Shown here piece by piece: positions 6,405 to 12,951 of a stretch of 12,951 nt of DNA. Location: positions 1 through 12,951 of the forward strand of contig JADNEJ010000063.1 of the NCBI GenBank assembly GCA_016292295.1. Reading direction: 5' to 3'. The translations under genes were made by a program, and so were the position numbers. The notes beneath the pieces are model-generated. The model made no database searches, was not told where the DNA came from, and worked only from the letters and a program-made list of their open reading frames with translations. The first letter of the stretch is position 1; the number at the start of each line of letters is the position of its first letter. Source of the stretch: Candidatus Thiodictyon intracellulare. Lineage in GTDB: Bacteria > Pseudomonadota > Gammaproteobacteria > Chromatiales > Chromatiaceae.

Positions 6405-7078
6405 ATGATTGATTGTCCTATCGGCCAGAGCATCGAACAATTCGTCGGAAGCACCCCCCTGGTCCGCCTGCAACGGCTACCCGGTCCGACCGATAACCTG
6501 ATCCTGCTGCGTTGTGCCCAGGAGCAGGGCACCATCAGGCCCGGCGACACCCTGATCGAGGCCACCAGCGGCAACACCGGCATCGTGCTCACCATGGCCG
6601 CGGCCATCATGGGTTACCGCATGGTGCTGATCATGTCGGAGCACATGAGCGTCGAGCGCCGGGCGGTGATGCGCGCCTTCGGCGCGACCATCGTGTTGAC
6701 GCCCTAGGCGGGCAGCATGGAGGCGGCCATCGATCTGGCCAACGCCATGGAGGCGCGCGGGGAGGGGGTGCGGCTCGATCGGTGCAGATCGTCGGCGTGC
6801 AGCTCGCGGCCGGCGCGAATATCCCCGACATCCGCCGCTGGCCTGCCACCTATCTGCCGCGGATCTATGACCCCGCCGGGGTGGACCGGATCATCGATGT
6901 CTCACAGCCCCTGGCCGAGCGGACCACCCGAGACCTGGCGGCGCGCGAGAGGATCTTTGCCGGCGTCTCCTCCGGCGGGGCAGTGGCGGCGGCGCTCGTG
7001 CTGTCGGCCGAGGTCATCGTCGCCCTCGCCTGCGACCGCGGGGACCGCTACCTCTCGACCGGGGTCTTCTCGGACTGA
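6405..7078 (+). pseudogene. cysM: Cysteine synthase B (CysM type), heavily deleted
   Basis: Three blocks align in order with CysM, the PLP enzyme that makes cysteine or S-sulfocysteine from O-acetylserine. The first is IEQFVGSTPLVRLQRLPGP, then GDTLIEATSGNTGIVLTMAA (the SGNTG substrate loop), then RIYDPAGVDRIIDVSQ with IFAGVSSGGAVAAAL and CDRGDRYLSTGVF. Lesions: an in-frame deletion right after NLILL removes the segment with the PLP lysine (NPAGSVKDR in the family); TAG at 6706-6708 follows IVLTP; and near 6780 a deletion with frameshift removes roughly 60 codons, including the phosphate-binding GTTGT loop, before VQIVGVQL resumes. No active enzyme is possible. The start at 6405 begins MIDCPIGQS; an in-frame ATG at 6354 also exists. 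There is no clear ribosome binding site. Confidence 0.9.
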
Positions 7079-7101
7079 GACGACGCCAAGATGGATTTTT
7101 T

Positions 7102-7180
7102 CGGCATTATGTAGTAGTTGCCGCCAGATTCTGCGTAACTAATTGATTGGATAAGTATCTGCAGTTGCTATATAATGTTT
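7102..7180 (+). mobile_element. MITE-like element, 79-bp internally deleted copy
   Basis: It begins CGGCATTATGTAG like the 202-bp copies at 3147 and 3422, then skips about 123 bases and continues with their right part (GTTGCCGCCAGATTCTGCGT, then TTGATTGGATAAGTATCTGC). The right end reads TATATAATGTTT where the others end with CCG, so its last three bases have changed. The flanks GATTTTTT (7094-7101) and AATTTTTC (7181-7188) could be a decayed 8-bp duplication (six of eight). It lies between the cysM remnant and rlmD. Confidence 0.75.
7147..7176 (+). promoter_or_regulatory. Possible rlmD promoter inside the 79-bp element
   Basis: TATAAT at 7171-7176 is a perfect -10 hexamer, with a weak -35 candidate TTGGAT at 7147-7152 and an 18-base spacer. 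It would start transcription about 35 bases before the TTG start of rlmD. In the 202-bp copies the same place reads TAAATAAT or TACATAAT, so the hexamer exists only in this copy. A functional role is inference. Confidence 0.4.
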
Positions 7181-7218
7181 AATTTTTCACCATTTTTTAG
7201 GTTTTCAGGAACAGTCAC

Positions 7219-8541
7219 TTGTCGAAAAAGCGCAAACCCCTTCCGCCGGAGATCGAGCTCGAGATTGAGGGTCTGACCCATGAGGGTCGGGGCCTGGCCC
7301 ATTTCGACGGCAAGGCGATCTTCGTCGACTATGCCCTGCCCGGGGAACGAGTGCGGATGTGCTATACCCGGGTCCAGCGCCGCTACGACGAGGGGGCGGC
7401 GGTCGCTGTGTTGCGCGCCTCGCCCGACCGAGTGGCGCCGCGCTGCCCGCACTTCGGCGTCTGTGGCGGGTGCAACCTCCAGCATGTCGACCCCGCGGCC
7501 CAGATCCGCATCAAGCAGAAGACGCTCGCGGACGTCTTCACCCGCATCGGTAAGGTCAGTCCCGCCGCCTGGCTGCCGCCGCTGGTCGCCGGTCACTGGG
7601 GCTACCGGCGCAAGGCGCGCCTGGGAGCGCGCCACGTCATCAAGAAGGGCCGCACCCTGGTCGGCTTCCGCGAGCGCGGCACCCCCTATCTTGCTGACCT
7701 GACCCGCTGCGAGGTGCTGCACCCGAGCGTGGGCGAGCGCCTGCAAGCCCTGGCGGAAGCGGTTGGGCGCCTGAGCATCCGCGACCAGGTGCCGCAGATT
7801 GAGATGGCGGTGGGAGAGGCATCCTGCGTGCTGATCTTCCGCGTGATGGCGGCGCCGAGCGCGGCGGATCTAGAAATCCTCCAGGGCCTCGGGCAGGACT
7901 ACGGCTACCATATCCATCTCCAAGAGGGCAGGGTCGACAGCATCAGGCCCTTGCCGGGGCAGGGTATTGAACTGCACTACGACCTGCCCCACTACGGTCT
8001 GCGCATGGCATTCGAGCCGACCGACTTCACCCAAGTGAACCTCGAACTCAATCGTCTCATGGTAGACCAGGCCCTGGACCTGCTGGACCCCCAGCCGAAC
8101 GAGTCGGTGCTGGATTTGTTCTGCGGGCTCGGCAACTTCAGCCTGCCGCTGGCGCGCTGCGCCGCCGAGGTGCTGGGGATCGAGGCGGACTCGGGGCTCA
8201 TCACCCGCGCCGCGGCCAATGCCCAACGCAACGGCATCACCAATGCTCGCTTCGAGACGGCCGACCTCTATGCCGACCTCACCGATGCCACCTGGCTGCG
8301 GGGTCAGTATCACAAGGTTCTGCTGGACCCGCCGCGCAGCGGCGCATTGGAGGTTCTGGACTGGCTGCCGCGCCTCGGTGTGCAGCGCATCTGCTACATT
8401 TCCTGTTATCCCAGCACGCTCGCCAGGGACGCCGACCGCCTGATCAACGCCCTGGGCTACCGGCTGGTCAGTGCCGGGGTGATGGACATGTTCTCACACA
8501 CCGCGCATGTCGAATCCATGGCCCTCTTTGAACGCCTTTGA
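7219..8541 (+). CDS. rlmD: 23S rRNA (uracil-1939-C5)-methyltransferase RlmD
   Basis: The 440-residue SAM-dependent enzyme makes m5U1939 in 23S rRNA. The order of parts is canonical. An N-terminal TRAM domain comes first (IEGLTHEGRGLAHFDGKAIF). The iron-sulfur cluster cysteines follow in CPHFGVCGGCNLQH, with the fourth in LTRCEVLHP. The central RNA-binding part comes next, then the SAM motif VLDLFCGLGNFSLPLA near residue 300, LLDPPRSG, the catalytic cysteine in CYISCYPSTLARD, and the proton-abstracting Glu in HVESMALFERL at the end. The start is TTG at 7219 (MSKKRKPL); AGGAA lies seven bases upstream and no ATG is suitably placed. Length equals the family norm and no lesion is seen. A CYTH gene follows after 24 bases. 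Confidence 0.95.
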   Translation: MSKKRKPLPPEIELEIEGLTHEGRGLAHFDGKAIFVDYALPGERVRMCYTRVQRRYDEGAAVAVLRASPDRVAPRCPHFGVCGGCNLQHVDPAAQIRIKQKTLADVFTRIGKVSPAAWLPPLVAGHWGYRRKARLGARHVIKKGRTLVGFRERGTPYLADLTRCEVLHPSVGERLQALAEAVGRLSIRDQVPQIEMAVGEASCVLIFRVMAAPSAADLEILQGLGQDYGYHIHLQEGRVDSIRPLPGQGIELHYDLPHYGLRMAFEPTDFTQVNLELNRLMVDQALDLLDPQPNESVLDLFCGLGNFSLPLARCAAEVLGIEADSGLITRAAANAQRNGITNARFETADLYADLTDATWLRGQYHKVLLDPPRSGALEVLDWLPRLGVQRICYISCYPSTLARDADRLINALGYRLVSAGVMDMFSHTAHVESMALFERL

Positions 8542-8565
8542 ACCGCAGCACGGGAGCCTTGCATC

Positions 8566-9033
8566 ATGGGGATTGAGATCGAGCGTAAATTTCTCGTCAG
8601 AAACGACACCTGGCGCGCCGTCGCGGAGAGCGAGACGCGCCTCCGCCAGGGCTATCTGGCGACCACCGGGACCCTGACGGTGCGCGTGCGCCTGACGCAG
8701 GACTGCGCCTACCTTACCCTCAAGGGCCCGCCCCTGGGCCTGGTGCGCTCCGAGTTCGAGTACCCCATCCCGCCCGAGGACGGCGAGGCCCTGCTGCGCG
8801 AGCTCGCCATACTGCCAGTGATCGAGAAGGTCCGCTACCGGGTGCCCTGCGGCCTGCACCACTGGGATCTCGATGTCTTCACCGGCGACAACGCCGGCCT
8901 GGTGCTGGCCGAGATCGAGCTGACCCGTGAGCACGAACCCTTCGACCTGCCCGAGTGGGCCGGGCTTGAGGTCACCGGCGACCCCCGCTATTCCAACGCC
9001 AACCTGGCGCGGCGGCCGTTCAGGCAGTGGTGA
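8566..9033 (+). CDS. CYTH-domain inorganic triphosphatase
   Basis: The 155-residue protein is a triphosphate tunnel metalloenzyme, expected to hydrolyse inorganic tripolyphosphate or a related substrate. It begins with the EIERKFLV signature of the CYTH fold. Alternating basic and acidic strands then line the tunnel: LTVRVRL, AYLTLKGPP, SEFEYPIPPEDG, IEKVRYRVP, WDLDVFTGDNAGLVLAEIEL. The start ATG at 8566 has GGGAG about eleven bases before it, and the gene is probably cotranscribed with rlmD. It is too short for class IV-type adenylate cyclase variants with an added CHAD domain. Frame and length are intact. The precise substrate cannot be read from sequence. Confidence 0.9.
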   Translation: MGIEIERKFLVRNDTWRAVAESETRLRQGYLATTGTLTVRVRLTQDCAYLTLKGPPLGLVRSEFEYPIPPEDGEALLRELAILPVIEKVRYRVPCGLHHWDLDVFTGDNAGLVLAEIELTREHEPFDLPEWAGLEVTGDPRYSNANLARRPFRQW

Positions 9034-9339
9034 GCGCGAAGAGCGGTCAGCGCCCTGGGGTCCTGTCCGGTCCGCAGGAACAACCGGAAGTCGGGGCTTC
9101 AGCCGGCGGGCGTCCGCGCGGTAGTGCGCGCATTTCGATCCGGGGTCGACCGGCTGAAGCCCCGACCTCCGGTTGAGCTGCGTCAGTGTTGGAACTGCAC
9201 GCCGTGCCGGCCCATCCGCCGTCGCGCCCAGGGGCCGTCCTACCAAAACCCAGAAACCCTGCTAATGTCAGGCCCACGACGCACCAGGACTGCGCCATCG
9301 GCCGCGGTCAAGACCACCCTGGACCACGGAGCAGCGGCC
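9034..9339. other. Gene-free stretch between the CYTH gene and the CHAT remnant
   Basis: It contains the REP-type inverted repeat at 9081-9175. I see no further gene, RNA gene or convincing promoter in the remaining bases. A weak TAATGT near 9262 is not enough to call. Confidence 0.6.
9081..9175. repeat. REP-type inverted repeat with 26-bp arms
   Basis: The arm at 9081-9106 (CAACCGGAAGTCGGGGCTTC then AGCCGG) is complementary to 9150-9175 with a single mismatch. The same arm sequence occurs once more with one further change at 11514-11539. Such dispersed GGCTGAAGCCCCGACCTCC palindromes look like REP elements. This one follows the stop of the CYTH gene by 47 bases and could stop or protect the rlmD-CYTH transcript. 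Confidence 0.85.
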
Positions 9340-11281
9340 ATGCCCGACCCATCCCAGACCCCCCAGCCCCGTCCGGCTCCGCGCGAGTATCTGTTGACCG
9401 TACGCCGGGAGGGCGAGGGCCTGACCGCCCACTGGGACCAGGGCAACCCCTTTCCGCTACCGCTGGACAAGAGGGACCTGGCTGATATCCTGAGCCGGCT
9501 CCAGGTCCCGCTGGTGTTGCTTGAGGCCTGCCGCGGCGCCCAGGTCTCCGACCGACCGGTGTTCGGTGCCCTGGCCCCGGCCCTGCTCCAGGGCGGGGTC
9601 GGCTCGGTCATCGCCTTCTCACGTCGTCGCCGCGACCCTGGCCTGCGAGCGGCTCTGCCAGGACCTGGTGGCGGGCCTCACCATCGGCGAGTCACTGGAC
9701 GAGGCGCGCGTCGCGCTCCTGACCAACCACGCCCGCTGGCTGGCCCCAGGCCCGGACCCGGAGACCGTCGATCTGCAAGACTAAATCATCCCCCAACTCT
9801 ACCAAGGCGGCGCCGACCTTGCGCTGGTCCCCCCCGCCGCACCGGCCACCGAGAGCGCCGCACCCCAGTGCGGCGAGTCCCCGCGCGACGACATCGCACT
9901 CCCCGGTTTCCCGCTCGCCCCCAGGTACCGCTTCCAAGGCCGCGTCCGCGAGCTATTGGAAATGAAAAGGGCGCTCCGCTCCAACTCCAGCGTGCTACTG
10001 CACGCCGGAGGAGGGGTGGGCAAGACGGCGCTCGCCCGCGAGGCCGCTCACTGGTGGCTGCGCACCGGCCGCTTCGATCGAGCGCTTTTCCACAGCTTCG
10101 AGAAGGGCGCCGGGGCCGAGGCCGTGGTCCGGCTGCTCGGCGAGTCCCTGGGCACCGACGGCTTCGCCGCGCTGGGACCGGACGCGCAGTGGGCCCAGGC
10201 AGTGCGGCTCTTCCGTCGCAACCGGGTGCTCCTGGCCTGGGACAACTTCGAGTCTATGCTCCCCGCCTTCGCGCCCCAGGATGGACCAGTCCCGGTAGGG
10301 TGCGCCGCGCGCACCGACCCCGGCAAGGGTGCGCACGGCGCACCCGACGAGATCGATGGCGCGGCCCGCGCCGACCTGGAGCGGCTCTACCGCGAGCTGA
10401 CCGACGGCGACACGGTACTCAAGCACGGCGGCCGGCTGCTGGTGACTTGCCGCTCCCAGGAGACCGTGCTCGCCGGCATCCGGGAACTGCGCCTGCGCGG
10501 GCTCGCCTGGCCGGACGCGCTGCACCTGCTGCGCGGCATCGTCGAGCGCAAAGAGATTGACCTGGAACGCCTCGGCTGGGAGCGATCTGGCGATCGAGGA
10601 ACTGCTGAATCGCCTGGAGGACCACCCGCTCTCCATCGAGCTGATAGCCCCGCACCTGAAGACGCTGCGGCCCCGCATTATCCGCGAGGAACTGGCCGGG
10701 CGCCTGGACCAGTTCCAGGACCAGAGCCGGGCCGAGGGCCGCAACCGCTCGCTGCTCTCCTCGCTCGACTTCTCCCTCCGGCATCTGAGCCCCGCCGCCC
10801 GCAAGGCGCTGCCCTGGTTCGGTTGGTTCGAGGACGGCATGTTCGAGCGATCCTTCCTCGACTTCTCCCAGGTCCCGGAGGCGCGCTGGTCCGGCATCCG
10901 CGCCGAGCTGACCGCCACCGCCCTGCTGCGGGTGGAGGACCTGCCCGGGTTCAACACCCCCTATCTTAAGCTGCACCCGACCCTGGCGGAGGCCGCGGCG
11001 CCGGGGACCAGCCCGCTGCCCCCCACCGCCAACTCATGGAGACCCTGCTCGCCCTGGCTCGGTTCGTCCACCAGGCACGCACCCAGCACCGCGCCCCCCA
11101 GCCCGACGCCGCTGAGGCCCTGGCCCAGCTCTCCGGACTCCCCGACCCCCTGGGCGCCTTCGGCCTCTTCCTGCAGGCCCTCGCCCGCGGCGAGGACCAA
11201 CCCCCGCCCCCGGGCCTGCCCTAGCCCCTGGCCCAACTCGCCGCTGCCCTGCTGGAGGCCCTGGCCGCCACTCCGCCATGA
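9340..11281 (+). pseudogene. CHAT-protease / STAND NTPase / TPR protein, multiply broken
   Basis: The remnant belongs to large signalling proteins with an N-terminal CHAT (caspase-like) protease, a NACHT/NB-ARC-type NTPase and C-terminal TPR repeats. The start is ATG 9340 with GGAG before it. Blocks in order: YLLTVRREGEGLTAHWDQG and LPLDKRDLADI; then VPLVLLEACRGAQVSDRPVF with the catalytic Cys; then TIGESLDEARVALL; Walker A in AGGGVGKTALARE near 10008; Walker B-like VLLAWDNFES; RLLVTCRSQ; HPLSIELIAPHLKTL; LKLHPTLAEAA; and the C-terminal part METLLALARFVHQAR. Lesions: an in-frame deletion after RDLADI removes the middle of CHAT with the catalytic His; there is a 2-base frameshift near 9618; TAA at 9782-9784; a frameshift near 10580; a deletion near 10990 removing the whole TPR region; and TAG at 11222-11224. 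Family members have hundreds more residues. It cannot be functional. Confidence 0.85.
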
Positions 11282-11319
11282 CTTGCAGCGGGACCGGCGC
11301 CTCTCGTCCCCACGCTCCA

Positions 11320-11401
11320 GCGTCACTACCATTAAGTCAAGCCGCAACGGCTACTGGGAGCGCCGGACTGCAAGTGAGGCTTAACTTAATGGCAGTGACG
11401 C
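11320..11401. repeat. Palindromic element with 24-bp arms
   Basis: The arm GCGTCACTACCATTAAGTCA-AGCC at 11320-11343 is complementary to 11378-11401 with two mismatches, around a 34-base loop. It lies 39 bases after the end of the CHAT-STAND remnant. No flanking target duplication is visible. It may be a small MITE or the joined ends of a lost insertion sequence; as a hairpin it could also end transcription. Just after it, at 11438-11451, lies a perfect 14-base palindrome GCGGCTGAAGCCGC resembling the core of the REP arms. Confidence 0.7.
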
Positions 11402-11485
11402 GCAAGCAGGGAGGGGAGACAGCACGACGGTCGGGTCGCGGCTGAAGCCGCTCTCATCGGGTTCTGGTCTGACGTTCAGGGTGAG

Positions 11486-11539
11486 GCCTCGACCTCCTGG
11501 GCGATGACGCCTCAACCGGAGGTCGAGGCTTCAGCCGGA
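11486..11539. repeat. REP-type repeat overlapping the 3' end of the chelatase gene
   Basis: GCCTCGACCTCC at 11486-11497 is exactly complementary to 11518-11529. The segment 11514-11539 is the same REP arm as at 9081-9106, with two differences. On the minus strand it supplies the last codons and the stop of the CbiX-like gene (…PAEASTSG, TGA at 11514-11512), so the repeat now forms part of the protein end and a hairpin immediately after it. Confidence 0.75.
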
Positions 11540-12363
11540 AAGCAAGCGCCGGCGGCGATGCGCCCGGCCAGGATCTCGACGAGCCCGGGGTGTGCCCCGA
11601 CCAGCGCGGTCGGGTAGACGCGAAAACCCGGGACCGCGGACTGGACCCGGGCGCAGATGGCGCTCAGGTCCCCGCCCGGGCCGGCGTGGCGACCGGGGGA
11701 GAGGAAGAGCAGCGGGAGCAGGACAGGGCTTGCCGGGTCCACGGCGGCGAGTCGGTGTAGGACTGTCTCCAGCAGGTCGCCGTTGAAGTCGTAGTCGTAG
11801 TCGGGGCGCCGTTCCATCACCGCCTCATCGAGTACCGCGCCGGCGTCCAGCCGCTCACGCAGCCGGGCAGCGAGCCAGGTGCGTACGGCGGTGACGGCCG
11901 GGGTAGGCGAGCCGTGGTCGACCAGGACCAGGCGCCGGGGGGCCAGGCCCAGGGCGGCGGCGGTGCCCTTGATGTTCCCGAGCAGGACCTCGGTGAGGCG
12001 CGGCTCGCCACCCGGCAGGGGGCAGAGTTCGGGGGCGCAGCGCAGTTGGAAGTGGCCCTGCTCGCGGCGCAGTTGCGCGGTCAGTCCGGAGATGAACCGA
12101 GTCAGGGCGTGGCTGGGTCCGAACCAGAGTGGGATGAGCAGGAAATCCCGCCGGCCGGCGGCCATGGCGCGGCGCAGCCAGGGTTCGAGCGTGTCAGCGC
12201 CTTGCCCATCCAGAGCGCCTGCCGACACCTGATCCGCGTGCAGGAGCGAGACTGGGTGCACTGCCCGCCCGCTGCGCCCGGCCAGGGCGCGGGCGAGCCG
12301 CCGCAGGGCCAGCGTGGACTCCGGGCAGGTGGAGCCGTTGTCGAGCAGGAGGGTGGCGGGCAT
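11512..12363 (-). CDS. CbiX/sirohydrochlorin chelatase-like protein
   Basis: The 283-residue protein has the two-lobed build of CbiX-type chelatases, which insert cobalt or another metal into sirohydrochlorin for cobalamin or siroheme. The first lobe starts MPATLLLDNGSTCPESTLAL and the second LVLVDHGSPTPAVTAVRTWL, both with the HGS-type strand-turn. In the first lobe the His of HGS is Asn (DNGS). The second keeps DHGS and a later LSPGRHAGPGGD with another likely metal-binding His. Start ATG 12363 is chosen by family pattern; the open frame extends upstream to 12627, but that part is low-complexity and unlike a protein. No clear ribosome binding site is seen. The C-terminus lies in a REP repeat. 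The frame is intact. The altered first site makes true chelatase activity uncertain. Confidence 0.82.
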   Translation of the reverse strand: MPATLLLDNGSTCPESTLALRRLARALAGRSGRAVHPVSLLHADQVSAGALDGQGADTLEPWLRRAMAAGRRDFLLIPLWFGPSHALTRFISGLTAQLRREQGHFQLRCAPELCPLPGGEPRLTEVLLGNIKGTAAALGLAPRRLVLVDHGSPTPAVTAVRTWLAARLRERLDAGAVLDEAVMERRPDYDYDFNGDLLETVLHRLAAVDPASPVLLPLLFLSPGRHAGPGGDLSAICARVQSAVPGFRVYPTALVGAHPGLVEILAGRIAAGACFPAEASTSG

Positions 12364-12472
12364 GAGGCTTGGGGCGGTGGGCGGGCGGGTGGTCCCGACG
12401 TGGCCCCACCGGTTGACAAAAGCAACGGGGCCAGGGTCCTTGGGGCCTTGCGCCTGACGACAAACCGGATGG

Positions 12473-12501
12473 TTGCCGACCCGCGGGCGGTCTACTATGG
12501 C
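12473..12501 (+). promoter_or_regulatory. Possible promoter before the right-edge gene remnant
   Basis: TTGCCG at 12473-12478 and TATGGC at 12496-12501 are 17 bases apart, a weak sigma70-like pair just before the ATG at 12510. It lies in the 146-base gap between the divergent CbiX-like gene and the broken gene at the right edge. Support is limited to spacing and position. Confidence 0.3.
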
Positions 12502-12509
12502 GCGTGACC

Positions 12510-12951
12510 ATGCACCTGCGAATGCCGACTGAAGGCCGCGGCCCAGGGTCCGGGCGCCGCGCCTGGACTCTAGGTGGCGCGCGCCGGGCGGGGCGAGATC
12601 AACGGCCTGGCTGCTTCCGCCGTTCACTCGGAGCGGGCGGATCGCTTCCTCTTCACCCTATATCGAGGTTGGCAAGGGCCTCTTCGTCAAGACCGGCAAC
12701 CCGCTGGCCCTGCGCCAAGTCGCCGACCTGCGCGAGCGGTGGGTCGCCTACACCCGCGGTAACCTGGATGAGGAGAAGTTCCTGGGCGCCATCCCGGGGG
12801 CGGTCTCGGTGCCGATCGACTCGGCCCTGGACGAGACCAACCGGCTGCGAAGTAGATGCGCTGCTCGCCGACGATATCTTTGTCTACTGGGCCATGGGCG
12901 GACTTCCGCCAAGGCATGGATGGTCTCGCCCGGCGGGTGCGCCAGGTGTTG
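12510..12951 (+). pseudogene. Unidentified protein gene, frameshifted several times, cut by the window edge
   Basis: The remains of one protein can be followed through four frame changes. ATG 12510 opens MHLRMPT. LKAAAQGPGAAPGL ends at TAG 12571-12573. EINGLAASAVHSERADRFLF follows in the same frame. After a shift near 12665 comes VGKGLFVKTGNPLALRQVAD with AYTRGNLDEEKFLGAIPGAV and SALDETNRL. After a second shift near 12850 comes EVDALLADDIFVYWAMG, and after a third at 12900 DFRQGMDGLARRVRQVL runs to the edge. The codons are strongly GC-ending in each piece, which supports real former coding. The protein looks soluble and helical, without membrane segments. I do not recognise the family. It is not functional as read. 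Confidence 0.6.

Noticed and set aside
202..6708. Stop codons inside genes as a sign of a changed genetic code
   Set aside because: TGA, TAG and TAA all occur inside broken genes together with frameshifts and deletions, and TGA ends intact genes such as rlmD and the CYTH gene.
11320..11401. Complete insertion sequence between the CHAT remnant and the chelatase gene
   Set aside because: Only an 82-base palindrome is present, with no transposase frame and no visible target duplication.
12364..12627. Longer N-terminus for the CbiX-like protein
   Set aside because: The extra 88 residues are low-complexity and not part of the chelatase fold; the fold starts with MPATLLLDNGS at 12363.

Overview
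The window is GC-rich bacterial DNA. Its gene families (V/A-type ATPase subunits, CHAT-STAND-TPR protein, RlmD, CbiX-like chelatase, retropepsin-like proteins, abundant REP-type palindromes) point to a gammaproteobacterium, most likely a purple sulfur bacterium of the Chromatiaceae. That assignment is inference from remembered family resemblance, not a search. About half the genes are intact and half are broken by stops, frameshifts, internal deletions or small insertion elements. This is the picture of a genome in active decay; a Chromatiaceae lineage adapting to a host (such as the described ciliate endosymbiont 'Candidatus Thiodictyon intracellulare') would fit, but nothing here proves it.

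Left part, minus strand (1-6209). Reading downward from 6209, a gene row runs Hpt phosphotransfer protein (one nonsense codon), NUDIX/CoA pyrophosphatase, V-ATPase G/H-like coiled-coil stalk subunit, V-ATPase subunit C, a small membrane-anchored Cys-rich gene split by three inserted elements, V-ATPase subunit I, a palindromic repeat, and two tandem broken retropepsin-like genes. The ATPase subunits A, B, D and K are not next to subunit I here.

Central part, plus strand (6405-9033). A ruined cysM-type cysteine synthase is followed by a fourth small insertion element, then intact rlmD (23S rRNA m5U1939 methyltransferase) and an intact CYTH triphosphatase gene.

Right part (9034-12951). A REP inverted repeat precedes a decayed CHAT-protease/STAND-NTPase/TPR gene. 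Two more palindromic repeat regions follow, then an intact CbiX-like chelatase gene on the minus strand, and finally an unidentified, multiply frameshifted gene running off the right edge.

The most notable structure is at 2699-3647. Four related elements with about 24-bp terminal inverted repeats lie in the window. Two are 202 bp with perfect 8-bp target duplications, and two are internally deleted derivatives of 116 and 79 bp. Three of them sit in one gene inside the V-ATPase row. Removing the three elements and one duplicate of each target by eye restores a single 135-codon frame, with a strong ribosome binding site and only one TAG, encoding a previously hidden small membrane-anchored protein with seven cysteines.
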